A stretch of DNA of 64,000 nucleotides from AWTP1-13 sp033764875 (GTDB taxonomy: Bacteria; Pseudomonadota; Alphaproteobacteria; Rhizobiales; Hyphomicrobiaceae): assembly GCA_033764875.1 (NCBI GenBank), contig JANRIO010000110.1, positions 1-64,000 on the forward strand, written 5' to 3'. The position numbers and the translations under genes are program-made. This document shows, piece after piece, positions 1 to 8,757 of this stretch. The notes below the pieces were generated by a model that was not told the DNA's origin, made no database searches, and saw only the letters and a program-made list of their open reading frames with translations. Within the stretch, counting starts at the first letter, position 1; the number at the start of each line of letters is the position of its first letter.

Positions 1-2
1 AT

Positions 3-95
3 TGGATATGGGGTATGGGATGGATGCACCTGACCGGTGCAGTCATCGTTGCGCTGGTGATCGCGGCACTGATCAAGTATGTCTTCTACAGATGA
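3..95 (+). CDS. C-terminus of a small single-span membrane protein (partial)
   Basis: The frame is open from the window edge to a TGA at 93-95. It reads Trp/Met/Gly-rich residues, then one strongly hydrophobic segment (AVIVALVIAALI), then a short basic-aromatic tail (KYVFYR). This resembles the very short inner-membrane proteins often found near metal-handling genes, but no family can be assigned from 30 residues. An internal ATG at 15 could be the start of a 26-residue protein; otherwise the start lies upstream of the window. Confidence is limited by length. Confidence 0.45.
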   Translation, partial: WIWGMGWMHLTGAVIVALVIAALIKYVFYR

Positions 96-650
96 ACAGC
101 TGCTTCTGCGCGAGGCCACGCAATTGGAAGTCGGCCTGCGACGTCCTCATTCGATCATGCAGTCAGGATGATAGCAGGCTGATTACTTGCGGTGGCCATA
201 TCCAACGGACGTTCAATGAGTTTCGAAGCGAAGCTCGAGCAAACACGGTCGGCACGCCGCGAGCCTGACATTGGTCTGAGAGGGCCGACGCCCGACGGGG
301 AGAGCAAGTCGTGTCAATGATCTCAACCGATAGCGCTGCTCAAAAAGTTGATGACGTTGATTTTGCTAAATTATTTCAAGCCTTAATCCGGATTCGCGGC
401 CAGGACTGCAAAAGCTTAATCGGGCCCCCGCAACCACTTTATTCCCTATTCTAAAAGGAAGGTCACGCTTCGCGCGCGGGGGCACTTTCTTCGTTCGGTC
501 TGGGCTTCAATTGCGTAGCGCAAGCGACCGTCAGTTCAAGCCGCCGCCCAGACTGCCGACGTGTCTGCCACCGGAAGGGGCGGCGCAGCAAGTAGGACGG
601 GCTGCCATCCGGGTCGACGTACAGCCTGCCGCGTCCGTTGATCAGCCTGG
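96..650. other. Stretch without a convincing gene
   Basis: I see no recognisable coding sequence here. The part around 340-450 is clearly more AT-rich than the rest of the window and could carry a promoter, but I could not match a convincing -35/-10 pair. A frame open over 511-897 has low-complexity Arg/Pro/Ala composition and no family resemblance, and was not called. Confidence 0.4.
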
Positions 651-680
651 GGCCCGCTGGCGCGATCCGGCGGGCCTTTT
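651..680 (+). terminator. Intrinsic terminator
   Basis: A ten-pair stem (651-660 with 667-676, one G-U pair) closes a six-base loop and is followed by four T residues at 677-680. This is a textbook rho-independent terminator for plus-strand transcription. No convincing gene ends just before it, so it may be left over from a decayed upstream gene. Confidence 0.6.
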
Positions 681-793
681 CACGTTCGCGTGCATGCGCC
701 CTTGCTTAGCCAATTCTTTAGGCGTTGCAGATACGCTGCGCCGTCAATGTGGTGGAGCGCACGATGACGATGATCTGCCGGGCCGGCACCTGA

Positions 794-1261
794 ACCGATA
801 TCCGCGTTGCGCGTGTCGCCCGCGAGATGCAAGCCCAGGCCGCACGGACGGCCGAGACCAAAGCGGCGGACGCCTCGCCGTCGCAGACGCCTGCTGATCC
901 GTTTGTGCCATCCTCAACCGTTGCCTCGCCTCGGGTGGGGGATGCGCTCCTCGCGCTCGGCGGCTCGGGAGGCCCGATCGATCCGACGATCCGGCTGCTG
1001 GCGCAGGCGGCTGTCGCGTACGGCGACGACTAGCCAGCTGCAGGCACCGGCAAGGGCAGCTCGCTCGCCGGGTTCAACGAGGTGCTGGAGATCAATATCA
1101 GCCAGCGCTGGCCCGACAGGAAGCTGCCGGGCGGGAAGGGCGAGGCGCGCACGGCGATCTGGGCGATGGGGACCCTCGACGCCGAGCTTGCCGAGATCGA
1201 TGAAAACCTCATCCGGCAGAGCCACACCGCCGCCGAGCAGGCCCTCGCCCTGCCGAGCTGA
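794..1261 (+). pseudogene. Decayed gene of unknown function
   Basis: One frame reads with coding-like composition from about 794, through ATG 827, to a TGA at 1259-1261, but a TAG at 1031-1033 interrupts it. After the stop it contains segments such as FNEVLEINISQRW and AELAEIDENLIRQ that look like real protein. A neighbouring frame continues plausibly from 1255 to 1384, suggesting a further frameshift. No family is recognised. It could be a phage or plasmid relic, or non-coding sequence with chance openness. Confidence 0.3.
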
Positions 1262-1384
1262 TCGCGGCCAAGGCGGCAGAGGATGAGGCGAGATTGAGTA
1301 CGCCAACAGGCGCAGTTTGGAAACCCGGCAAGCCTGATCCTCGCGCTGTCTGCGTTGTGACCTCAGGGCTTCGCTCACGATAGA

Positions 1385-1744
1385 GTCGCGCCGATTGAAG
1401 GCAGCGCATGAGTTGCCGTGCGCCGCGCTCGCGGCGGGCTTTGTCGTTGTCCGCGGCGGGCGTCCTCGGTCTCGATCAGCGTGGGCACGGGGAGGGAGGG
1501 GATCGGCTCGAGCAGGGGTTTGCGCCGACTTGGAGTTGCGCACATTTTGATTTCGACCGGGCTTTCTTGATGAGAAGGCGGGACTGGCCGGCCGCAGGTG
1601 GAAAGCCGTTCCATTCTTATTTTCTGCCGCCGCTTCAAACGGGAATGCGTTCCTCTATCCTGGACCTGGCACCGGCATTCCTCATGCCCGCAGCCGCCGC
1701 CGGCGTGGCGGCGATCTGAAGAGCCCCTCAGTGGAGGAAGCGTC
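1385..1744. other. Leader region of the CysB-type regulator
   Basis: No gene is evident. A 12-base palindrome (GGAATGCGTTCC, 1642-1653) and moderately AT-rich sequence at 1605-1625 may belong to the promoter of the LysR gene at 1745. No clear -10/-35 pair was found. Confidence 0.3.
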
Positions 1745-2761
1745 ATGAACTTCCAGCAGCTGCGTATCGTACGCGAGACGGTGAGACGCGGCTTCAATCT
1801 CACGGAGGTCGCAAACGCCCTCTTCACCTCGCAATCGGGCGTCTCCAAGCACATCAAGGATCTCGAGGACGAGCTCGGCATCGAGTTGTTCGTGCGCCGG
1901 GGCAAGCGGCTGCTCGGCCTGACCGACCCGGGCGAGGAATTGATCGAGATCGTCGAGCGGATCCTCGTCGACACGGGCAACATCAAGCGGCTGGGGCAGC
2001 AGTTCTCCGCGCGGGACCAGGGACAACTGGTCATTGCAACCACCCACACGCAGGCGCGCTACGTGCTGCCGCAGGTCGTCGCCGAGTTCCGCCGCGCGTT
2101 CCCCAAGGTCCGCCTGACGCTGCATCAGGAAAGCCCGACCGAGATCGCAAGCATGCTGGCGAGCGGGGAAGCCGACATCGGCATCTGCACAGAGACGCTG
2201 GCCACCGCCGGCGCGTTGATCGCGTTTCCCTTCTACACATGGCACCACGGGGTGATCGTGCCCCCCGGACATCCGCTCGAGACGGAGAGGCGCCTCACCC
2301 TCGAGGCGCTGGCTCAATATCCCCTCGTCACCTACCACGAGGGCTATACGGGACGCGGCAACATCGACCGCACGTTCGCCGAGGCGAACCTTGCGCCGGA
2401 CATCGTCATGTCGGCGATGGATACGGACGTGCTGAAGGCCTACGTGGAGCTCGGCCTCGGCGTCGGCATCATCGCCGCCATGACGTTCGACACCAAGCGA
2501 GACCAGTCGTTGCGCCTGATCGAGGCCGGGCACCTGTTCGATGCCAACACGACGGTCATCGGGGTCCGCCGCGGCGTCTACCTGCGCACCTACGCCTATC
2601 GCTTCATCGAGCTGTGCACGCCGATCCTCGGCGAGGCGGCCGTGCGCGCGGCGGTCGCGGCCGAGCCCGGCAGGGTCGCGGAGACCGGCAAGGTCTCGCT
2701 CGCGTCATTGGCTGCGACCGCGCGCGAGCGCCGAGAGGAGGCGCCGGTGCGGCGATCGTAG
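1745..2761 (+). CDS. CysB-type LysR-family transcriptional regulator
   Basis: A 338-residue LysR regulator: an N-terminal winged HTH (residues about 1-60, with TSQSGVSKHIKDLE as recognition region) and a periplasmic-binding-like effector domain (about 93-300). The segment TTHTQARYVLP at the start of the effector domain is the CysB/Cbl hallmark and holds the Thr residues that bind sulfate or thiosulfate in CysB. The ATG at 1745 is preceded by GGAGG at good spacing; a longer frame upstream lacks this. CysB proteins govern assimilatory sulfur genes. Sulfatase genes lie 48 kb away, and the nearest downstream gene is a Liv-type binding protein, so the target is uncertain. The last 50 residues are a Glu/Ala/Arg-rich tail longer than in enteric CysB. 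Confidence 0.9.
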   Translation: MNFQQLRIVRETVRRGFNLTEVANALFTSQSGVSKHIKDLEDELGIELFVRRGKRLLGLTDPGEELIEIVERILVDTGNIKRLGQQFSARDQGQLVIATTHTQARYVLPQVVAEFRRAFPKVRLTLHQESPTEIASMLASGEADIGICTETLATAGALIAFPFYTWHHGVIVPPGHPLETERRLTLEALAQYPLVTYHEGYTGRGNIDRTFAEANLAPDIVMSAMDTDVLKAYVELGLGVGIIAAMTFDTKRDQSLRLIEAGHLFDANTTVIGVRRGVYLRTYAYRFIELCTPILGEAAVRAAVAAEPGRVAETGKVSLASLAATARERREEAPVRRS

Positions 2762-3243
2762 GCGCGCACGGGGCCGCGGACGACAAGCCGATCGCGCGCG
2801 CTCCCGGCCGCGCTGCGGATTGCTCGAGCGCGGCCGGACGGCTTCGCGCTTGGTCCGAGGAATGCTGCGGGCGCGCGAGTTCCGCCCGTGCGCGCCACGC
2901 CCGCATCCGCGAGCGAGACGCACATTGCTCTGGTCGGGCGCGTGGGCTGCCTGGCTGCGCGCATCGACCCGGCACGATCGCTTCGTCGCGCGCGAACGTT
3001 TTTGCGGCGCAGCATGGGGCGCCATGATCGCGGCGCCGCAGCGTCCGGCGACGCCGGAAGCGGGTATCAAAAAGCAGACCCAAGGATATTGGCGCGGGTG
3101 GAGAAGGGGCGGGCACTATGGTGTAGTGTGCCGGTAGTATTGGTCGTAGTCTAAATGATCCAGTCGTCGCGTCAGGCAAACTGGCGGGCGGACAAGTGGC
3201 CGAACGTGCCACGGAATTCCATCAATCCTTGGGAGGATTCGGC
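2762..3243. other. Intergenic region ahead of the Liv-type binding protein
   Basis: About 480 bases with no supported gene on either strand; frames that stay open are Arg/Ala-rich shadows of high-GC sequence. The last 150 bases are less GC-rich and contain a short palindrome (3114-3128), so they probably hold the promoter of the gene at 3244. Confidence 0.4.
3114..3128. promoter_or_regulatory. Candidate operator palindrome
   Basis: CACTA, five bases, TAGTG: a perfect 15-base dyad 116 bases before the binding-protein start. It has the T-N11-A pattern common at LysR-type sites and lies downstream of the LysR gene. It is short enough to be coincidental. Confidence 0.2.
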
Positions 3244-4500
3244 ATGAAACGACTCATCGGAGCGGCGGCCGCGCTTGCATTGATGCTGCCAGGGGCAGCA
3301 TTGGCGCAGGATACCATCAAGGTCGGCATCCTGGTTGCCCTCGAGGGAACCTTTGCGGCTGGAGGTGCCGACGGCGTGCGCAACGTCGAGCTGGCGCTCA
3401 AGAAGGTCGGCAACAAGGCGGGCGGCAAGAAGATCGAGACTGTCGTTGCCGCTACCGATACGACCCCCGCGACGACGACGCGGATGGCCCGCAAGCTCAT
3501 CGAGCAGGACAAGGTCGATATCATCCTCGGCCCGCTCTCGGGCTCGGAGGGCATCGCCATGCGCGACTACGCCAAGACCATCCCGGGCAAGACGGTGATC
3601 AACGGCATCTCCGGAGCGTTGGAGACCACGTGGGTCGATCCGGCTCCCAATTTCTTCCGCTTCAATCTTGACGGCGCGCAGTGGGGCTCGGGCCTGGGCA
3701 CCTACGTCGTCAACAAGAAGGGCTGGAAGCGCGTTGCCACGGTGTCGGCCGACTATTCGTTCGGCTACACGAACTTCCTCGGGTTCGCGGTCGACTTCTG
3801 CAAGGCTGGCGGCGAGATCGTGGAGCGCCTGTGGGTGCCGCTTGGATCGGCGGACTTCGCCGGCGTGATCGCCAAGCTGCCTGACAATGTCGACGCCATC
3901 TACCTCGGCATGGGCGGCACGGATTCGATCAACTTCCTCAACCAGTACCAGCAGGCCGGCGGCAAGGCCAATCTGATCGGCGGCACCATCATGGCCGACA
4001 CGACGGTGTTGAGCTCCAAGGGCAAAGCCAAGGACGCCCTGGTCGGAACCCCGACGTCGGGTCCGTTCGCCACCGACAATCCGGCGCCGGAGTGGCAGAA
4101 GTACGTGAAGGAGTATCAGGACGCGTTCCCCGCCGACAAGCGCTTCCCCTCTCCGTCCCTGTTCGGCATCGGCTACCACGTGGCGACACTGGCCATGATT
4201 GCGGCGCTGGATGAGGTCAAGGGCGACCTGAGCGGCGATCAGGCGAAGTTCCGCGCGGCGCTGAGCAAGTTGAAGCTGCAGACGCCGCTGGGCGTCGTGA
4301 CGCTCAACGAGAACCGCCAGGCGACGGGCTCGGTGTTCATCAACGAGGTGGCGGCGAACCCCGACGGTACGCTGACGAACAAGATGGTCGGTCGCGTCGA
4401 CAACGTGACCCAGACGCTCGGCATGACGGCGGACGCCTTCCGCGCCATGGGACTTCCCTCGCGCACGACCCCGGACTGCAAGGCGCTTGGCGGCAAGTAG
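3244..4500 (+). CDS. Branched-chain amino acid-type ABC transporter substrate-binding protein
   Basis: A 418-residue periplasmic solute-binding protein of the LivJ/Peripla_BP_6 type. Residues 1-21 form a Sec signal peptide ending ALA-Q. The mature part starts TIKVGILVALEGTF and keeps the family layout of two alpha/beta lobes (for example VDIILGPLSGSEG near the ligand cleft). The ATG at 3244 follows GGGAGG at good spacing. Matching permeases and ATPases begin at 5863, separated only by the AraC gene, so this is likely the binding component of that importer. Proteins of this subfamily often bind aromatic or carboxylic compounds rather than Leu/Ile/Val, so the ligand cannot be read from the sequence. 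Confidence 0.9.
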   Translation: MKRLIGAAAALALMLPGAALAQDTIKVGILVALEGTFAAGGADGVRNVELALKKVGNKAGGKKIETVVAATDTTPATTTRMARKLIEQDKVDIILGPLSGSEGIAMRDYAKTIPGKTVINGISGALETTWVDPAPNFFRFNLDGAQWGSGLGTYVVNKKGWKRVATVSADYSFGYTNFLGFAVDFCKAGGEIVERLWVPLGSADFAGVIAKLPDNVDAIYLGMGGTDSINFLNQYQQAGGKANLIGGTIMADTTVLSSKGKAKDALVGTPTSGPFATDNPAPEWQKYVKEYQDAFPADKRFPSPSLFGIGYHVATLAMIAALDEVKGDLSGDQAKFRAALSKLKLQTPLGVVTLNENRQATGSVFINEVAANPDGTLTNKMVGRVDNVTQTLGMTADAFRAMGLPSRTTPDCKALGGK

Positions 4501-4559
4501 CCGATCGGCCGGCGATCGAGAAACCTCACCCAGGTTTCCCTCACGAACGACGAGACAAT

Positions 4560-4599
4560 AATCCCCGGGATCGAGCCATCAGGCTCAATCCCGGGGATT
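4560..4599 (+). terminator. Long hairpin after the binding-protein gene
   Basis: An inverted repeat with an 18-base arm (4560-4577) and its near-perfect complement ending at 4599, one mismatch, loop of about four bases. It lies 60 bases after the stop codon. There is no T-run, so it may act as an mRNA 3' stabiliser rather than a full intrinsic terminator. A smaller hairpin (AAACCT/AGGTTT, 4521-4537) precedes it. Confidence 0.55.
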
Positions 4600-4657
4600 G
4601 CGCTTGGTCTCACTGTTTGAATGCGCAAAGCGTGCAGTGCAAAAAAACGCGACGCGG

Positions 4658-4686
4658 GCGCCGCGTTAAACCCGTTTTGCGCCGCG
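4658..4686. promoter_or_regulatory. Direct-repeat operator candidate upstream of the AraC gene
   Basis: GCGCCGCG occurs at 4658-4665 and again at 4679-4686, exactly 21 bases apart, two helical turns, just upstream of the -35 element at 4698. AraC-family proteins bind such direct repeats with their two HTH motifs, so this is a plausible site for the product of the gene at 4766. GC-rich octamers recur by chance in this genome. Confidence 0.35.
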
Positions 4687-4697
4687 TCCGCGACATC

Positions 4698-4725
4698 TTG
4701 CCATCCATATGTAATCCGCTATAAT
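4698..4725 (+). promoter_or_regulatory. Sigma-70-type promoter of the AraC-family gene
   Basis: TTGCCA at 4698-4703, a 16-base spacer and a consensus TATAAT at 4720-4725, with the start codon 40 bases further on. It is the best vegetative promoter match seen in the window and lies in a local AT-rich patch. Confidence 0.6.
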
Positions 4726-4765
4726 TTCGCTGAAACAACACAAAAAGAACTGCGATGGGAGGACG

Positions 4766-5587
4766 ATGAGTGAAGCGGTCGCGGTGCTCCATGGCGCGTT
4801 CGGGCGTGTGTGCCTGTACTCCATGGACCGCACGATGGTGTCGCACGCGCATCGCGAAGGGCATTTGCTGTTCCATATCCACGGCAGCCCCGGCGAGGTC
4901 GTTGTCGACGGTTGCCCGGTACCGCTAGGCCCGGGTGCGGCGGTCGCCGTCAATCCGTGGCAGGCCCACTACTATTGCCAGCCGGTTCCCGGCAGCCATA
5001 CGCTCTTGCTCGTGCTCTATATCCGGCCGACCTGGTTCAGTCGGGCCTTCGGGGGCCGGATGTTCGGGCTCCGGTTCGGAAGCGCGTCCATCGCCGTATC
5101 GAACGCGCTGGCGCGCCTCATCGATGTCAGCGCCGTGCTCGATCGCGAGCAAGACGATCCGGCGATCAACGACTGGCTGCTGTCGGTCACGGCGCACTGC
5201 TTCGAGCAGTCCTGGTGCGGCCGGGATGCAGATCGGCGGTTTGCAGGCGTGCATGACTTCAGGCTGCGCAAGGCGGTGCAGCTGCTCGAGGAGCGGGTGT
5301 GCGAGCCGGTCGATCTCGACAGGGTCGCGCGCGAGGCGGGATTGTCTCGTCCCCATTTCTACAAGCTGTTCCGGCAGCAGGTCGGCGTGACGCCGAACAT
5401 CTATCTGAACTCGCTGCGCATGGAGCGCGCGATCGAGCGGCTGACGGCGACCACTGAAGCGGTGGCCTCGATCGGGCTCGACCTCGGCTTCTCCAGCCAA
5501 GCGAGCTTCACGCGCTTCTTCATCGCCAACGGCGTCGTCCCGCCCAGCACCTATCGGCGAAGCGCCAGATTGGCATGTCCGCAATAA
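4766..5587 (+). CDS. AraC-family transcriptional regulator
   Basis: 273 residues. The N-terminal half (about 10-120) is a cupin-type effector domain (HREGHLLFHIHG, then a turn with NPWQAHYY). The C-terminal 100 residues are an HTH_18 domain with two helix-turn-helix motifs (VAREAGLSRPHFYKLFRQQ; LDLGFSSQASFTRFF). GGGAGG precedes the ATG. It sits between the binding protein and the permease genes, so it is the obvious local regulator of the transport and catabolic unit starting at 5863. The effector is probably the transported compound or a pathway intermediate, which is inference. Confidence 0.9.
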   Translation: MSEAVAVLHGAFGRVCLYSMDRTMVSHAHREGHLLFHIHGSPGEVVVDGCPVPLGPGAAVAVNPWQAHYYCQPVPGSHTLLLVLYIRPTWFSRAFGGRMFGLRFGSASIAVSNALARLIDVSAVLDREQDDPAINDWLLSVTAHCFEQSWCGRDADRRFAGVHDFRLRKAVQLLEERVCEPVDLDRVAREAGLSRPHFYKLFRQQVGVTPNIYLNSLRMERAIERLTATTEAVASIGLDLGFSSQASFTRFFIANGVVPPSTYRRSARLACPQ

Positions 5588-5862
5588 ACCATAGGCCGGG
5601 TTTCGGTTAGTCGTGGTCGATGAACACGTTAGACTGTCGGATACGACGAAATCGGCTGGATATTGCTATTCTAGCTGCGACGCATTCGGGATCGTGGACT
5701 TGGCCCCGTGAGCGTTGGCGTTCTCTGCCATTTGTTTGCGCTGCTTGACTCGACACGCGGGAATCCGGGCCCGGCCGATGCCGCCCCTTTGACCCGACGG
5801 CACGACCACGCGTCGCACGAGCGGTCGATGACGCCTGATGACGTTTCCTGATCGGTGGCAGC

Positions 5863-6885
5863 ATGGGTACCTTGCAAAACTTCAGCACGCGGCATCCGGT
5901 CTGGACGTTTGCCATCCTCGTGCTGGCGGTCGCCCTGGCCTGGCTCATCATCGCGCCGTGGTCTCCCGGCCTGGAGCAGGCCATGGGCCGCAAGCGGATC
6001 TTCCTCAACGCGATCCTGTCCGGGATCACGCTTGGTGCGCTGTATTTCCTCGTCGCGTCCGGCTTCACGCTGGTTTTCGGCCTGATGCGCAATGTCAACT
6101 TGGCGCATGGCTCGCTCTACCTTTTCGGCGGCTACATCGGGTACGGCGTCGTCGAGGCAACGGGCTACTGGCTGCTCGCGTTCCCGGTCGTGTTTGTGCT
6201 CGTCGGCGCGCTTGGGCTGCTGCTGCAGCATCAGGTGTTCCGCCGCATGGAAGGGGAGGAACTGCGGCAGACGCTTGTCACGATCGGCATCTCGATCGTG
6301 CTGGCCGACCTGATGCTGTGGTACTGGGGTGGGCAGAGCTACCAGGTGCAGTCGCCGGGCTGGCTGAGCGGCCCGATGACGCTGCCGCTGATCAGCTCGA
6401 TGCGATCGGACGGACAGGCGGTGTACCTGTCGTACCCGCAGGTCCGGATCGCAATCCTTGCGGCCGCCATCGTCCTCGGCGTCGCCATGTGGCTCGTGCT
6501 CAACCGCTCGCGGCTCGGCATGCTGATCCGCGCCGGCGTCGACGACCGCGACATCCTCGCCGCGTCAGGCGTCAAGATCCAGTACGTGTTTCTCGCCGTG
6601 TTCGGCTTTGGCGCCGGCATGGCCGGCATGGCCGGCATCATCGGCGGCACATTCCAGTCGCTGTCGCCGGGCGAGGATACGCGGTTCCTGCTGGCGTCCC
6701 TTGTCGTCGTGATCGTCGGCGGGATGGGCTCGATCCCGGGGGCCGCGCTGGGCGCCGTCATCATCGGCCTGGCCGAGCAGCTCGGCATCGTGTACGCGCC
6801 GACCTACTCTGTCGTCTTCACATTCCTGATCATGGCGGTGGTGCTCGCGTTCCGCCCGCAGGGCCTGCTCGGGGGCCAGCGCTGA
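5863..6885 (+). CDS. livH: Branched-chain amino acid-type ABC transporter permease, LivH family
   Basis: A 340-residue polytopic membrane protein of the LivH family. It has the conserved segment LVFGLMRNVNLAHGSLY early on and VVVIVGGMGSIPGAALG with a C-terminal FRPQGLLGG. The N-terminus carries about 40 extra residues with one additional hydrophobic segment (FAILVLAVALAWLIIAPW) before the canonical start of the fold, so a later start is conceivable. It is the first gene of a run in which each gene overlaps or nearly touches the next. It pairs with LivM to form the membrane pore. Confidence 0.9.
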   Translation: MGTLQNFSTRHPVWTFAILVLAVALAWLIIAPWSPGLEQAMGRKRIFLNAILSGITLGALYFLVASGFTLVFGLMRNVNLAHGSLYLFGGYIGYGVVEATGYWLLAFPVVFVLVGALGLLLQHQVFRRMEGEELRQTLVTIGISIVLADLMLWYWGGQSYQVQSPGWLSGPMTLPLISSMRSDGQAVYLSYPQVRIAILAAAIVLGVAMWLVLNRSRLGMLIRAGVDDRDILAASGVKIQYVFLAVFGFGAGMAGMAGIIGGTFQSLSPGEDTRFLLASLVVVIVGGMGSIPGAALGAVIIGLAEQLGIVYAPTYSVVFTFLIMAVVLAFRPQGLLGGQR

Positions 6886-6886
6886 C

Positions 6887-7936
6887 ATGGCAGACGTCTT
6901 GCCACAGACCGCACCGGGAAAGCTGATCCTGATCGAGCGGGTGCCGCCGCCGGTCTGGGTCGTCGGCCTGCTCCTGCTGACGATGCCGGCGTTCGCCAGC
7001 AATTTCGTGCTCTACCAGATCTTCGGCTGGAGCTTCATCCTCGGCATGATCGCGTTGTCGCTGATGGTGCTTGCGGGCTACGGCGGCATGGTGAGCCTGG
7101 TGCAGATGACGGTGGCGGCGCTGGCCGGCTACGCGGTGGCGATCCTCGGCACCAGTGGCGTCACGCAGATCAGCCTCGGCTGGCCCTGGTGGCTCTACAT
7201 CCCGCTCGCGATCCTGATCGCCGCCCTGTTCGGAACGCTGGTCGGCACGCTGGCGGTGCGGACCGAGGGCATCTACACGATCATGATCACGCTGGCGATC
7301 GCTGCGGCGTTCTTCTACCTGACCCGCCAGAACTACGGGATCTTCAACGGCTACACCGGGTTCAACAACGTCGTCCCGCCGCCCCTGTTCGGTGTCGACT
7401 GGCGCCAGGCCGTTCCGTTCTACTACCTCACGCTCGGCTGCGCGGCGCTGGCATACGGCGCGGTGGTGTGGATGGCGCGCACGCCCTTCGGCCTGGCGCT
7501 GCAGGGGGTCCGCGACAACCCCCGGCGCATGAGCGCGCTGGGCTTCTCCGTGACCGCCCATCGCATCGCCGCCTACACGTTCTCGAGCGTGATCGCGGCG
7601 GTCGGCGGCATCCTCCTCGTCTGGCAAAACGCCCAGGTCGTGCCAGGGACGGCCGGCATCCCGCAGGTGATCGACATTCTGGTGATCGCCGTGGTGGGCG
7701 GCCTGCGTCGTCCTATCGGCCCGTTCATCGGCGCCCTCATCTATACGGTCCTCAGCGTGTTCTCGTCGGACATCCTGCACGCGCTCGGGATGTCGGGCGA
7801 GCGGTTCAAGCTTGTCATCGGCCTGGGCTTCCTGGCCGTCGTGTTCTTCTCTCCGGACGGCGTGCTGGGGCTGTGGGACCGGTATCAGGCCGGACGCAAG
7901 GGGAACGCCAATCCGCTGCTCGGCGGAGGACGCTGA
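6887..7936 (+). CDS. livM: Branched-chain amino acid-type ABC transporter permease, LivM family
   Basis: 349 residues with about ten membrane segments. The LivM-type coupling region ALQGVRDNPRRMSALGF that contacts the ATPases is present, followed by VVGGLRRPIGPFIGA. The start codon follows the livH stop by one base, so translation is probably coupled. It forms the heterodimeric channel with the preceding protein for the ligand delivered by the binding protein at 3244. Confidence 0.92.
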   Translation: MADVLPQTAPGKLILIERVPPPVWVVGLLLLTMPAFASNFVLYQIFGWSFILGMIALSLMVLAGYGGMVSLVQMTVAALAGYAVAILGTSGVTQISLGWPWWLYIPLAILIAALFGTLVGTLAVRTEGIYTIMITLAIAAAFFYLTRQNYGIFNGYTGFNNVVPPPLFGVDWRQAVPFYYLTLGCAALAYGAVVWMARTPFGLALQGVRDNPRRMSALGFSVTAHRIAAYTFSSVIAAVGGILLVWQNAQVVPGTAGIPQVIDILVIAVVGGLRRPIGPFIGALIYTVLSVFSSDILHALGMSGERFKLVIGLGFLAVVFFSPDGVLGLWDRYQAGRKGNANPLLGGGR

Positions 7937-7938
7937 CG

Positions 7939-8757
7939 ATGGTGGCCACGCGCAATCCGACCGCGAACGGATCCGATCGCAGCGCTGCCGAGCGCCTCGG
8001 CTCGGTCAGCACCGAGAACGCGCTCGAGCTGCGCGGCGTCACCAAGCTCTTCGGCGCGCTCGCGGCGATCTCGGATGTGACCATCTCCGTGAAGCCGGGC
8101 GAGCGGCGTGCCGTGCTCGGATCCAATGGTGCCGGAAAGACGACGCTGTTCAACTGCGTGACCGGCGACTTCCTGCCGACCTCGGGCACGATCCGGCTGT
8201 TCGGCGAGGATCTGACCAATTTCCCGGCCCACGAGCGCATACGCCGGGGCCTTCGCCGGACCTACCAGATCTCGCTGCTGTTTGGCGGGATGTCGGTCTC
8301 CGACAACGTCTACCTGGCGTGCCTCGGCGTCTCGCGGGGACGCTTCTCGCTCCTGCGGCCCCGTCCGAGCGATGCCATCGTCGCGCGCGCCGCGGAGCTG
8401 CTCGAGGCGGTGCACCTGACGCGCGAGCGCGACACCCTTGTCGGCTCGCTCTCATACGGGCAGCAGCGGCAGCTCGAGATTGCGCTGGCGCTGGCGGGCG
8501 CACCCCGGTTCATCCTGTTCGACGAGCCGGCCGCCGGGCTGTCGCCCACCGAGCGCGCCGAGCTGGTGGAGATCCTGTCGGGTCTGCCCAAGCACATCGG
8601 CTACATCATCATCGAGCACGACATGGACGTCGCCCTGCGCGTCGCCGAGAGCGTGACGATGATGCACAACGGCCGCATCTTCAAGGAGGGCACGCCGGAG
8701 GAGATCGAGAACGACCCAGAGGTGCAGGAACTCTACCTTGGGGGGGGCCATGGCTGA
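7939..8757 (+). CDS. livG: ABC transporter ATP-binding protein, LivG family
   Basis: 272 residues. After a 30-residue non-conserved lead come Walker A (GSNGAGKTT), the LivG-type LRRTYQISLLF segment, the signature LSYGQQRQLE in place of LSGGQ, Walker B (FILFDEPAAGL) and the H-loop (IIIEHDMDV). The ATG lies two bases after the livM stop. It is one of two ATPases driving the importer. The 3' end overlaps the next gene's start by eight bases. Confidence 0.92.
   Translation: MVATRNPTANGSDRSAAERLGSVSTENALELRGVTKLFGALAAISDVTISVKPGERRAVLGSNGAGKTTLFNCVTGDFLPTSGTIRLFGEDLTNFPAHERIRRGLRRTYQISLLFGGMSVSDNVYLACLGVSRGRFSLLRPRPSDAIVARAAELLEAVHLTRERDTLVGSLSYGQQRQLEIALALAGAPRFILFDEPAAGLSPTERAELVEILSGLPKHIGYIIIEHDMDVALRVAESVTMMHNGRIFKEGTPEEIENDPEVQELYLGGGHG

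Noticed and set aside
511..897. Possible 128-residue gene
   Set aside because: The intrinsic terminator at 651-680 lies inside it, composition is low-complexity and there is no ribosome-binding site.
5660..5690. Possible sigma-54 promoter before livH
   Set aside because: A GG...GC pair exists but the spacing is nine rather than ten bases and flanking positions do not match.
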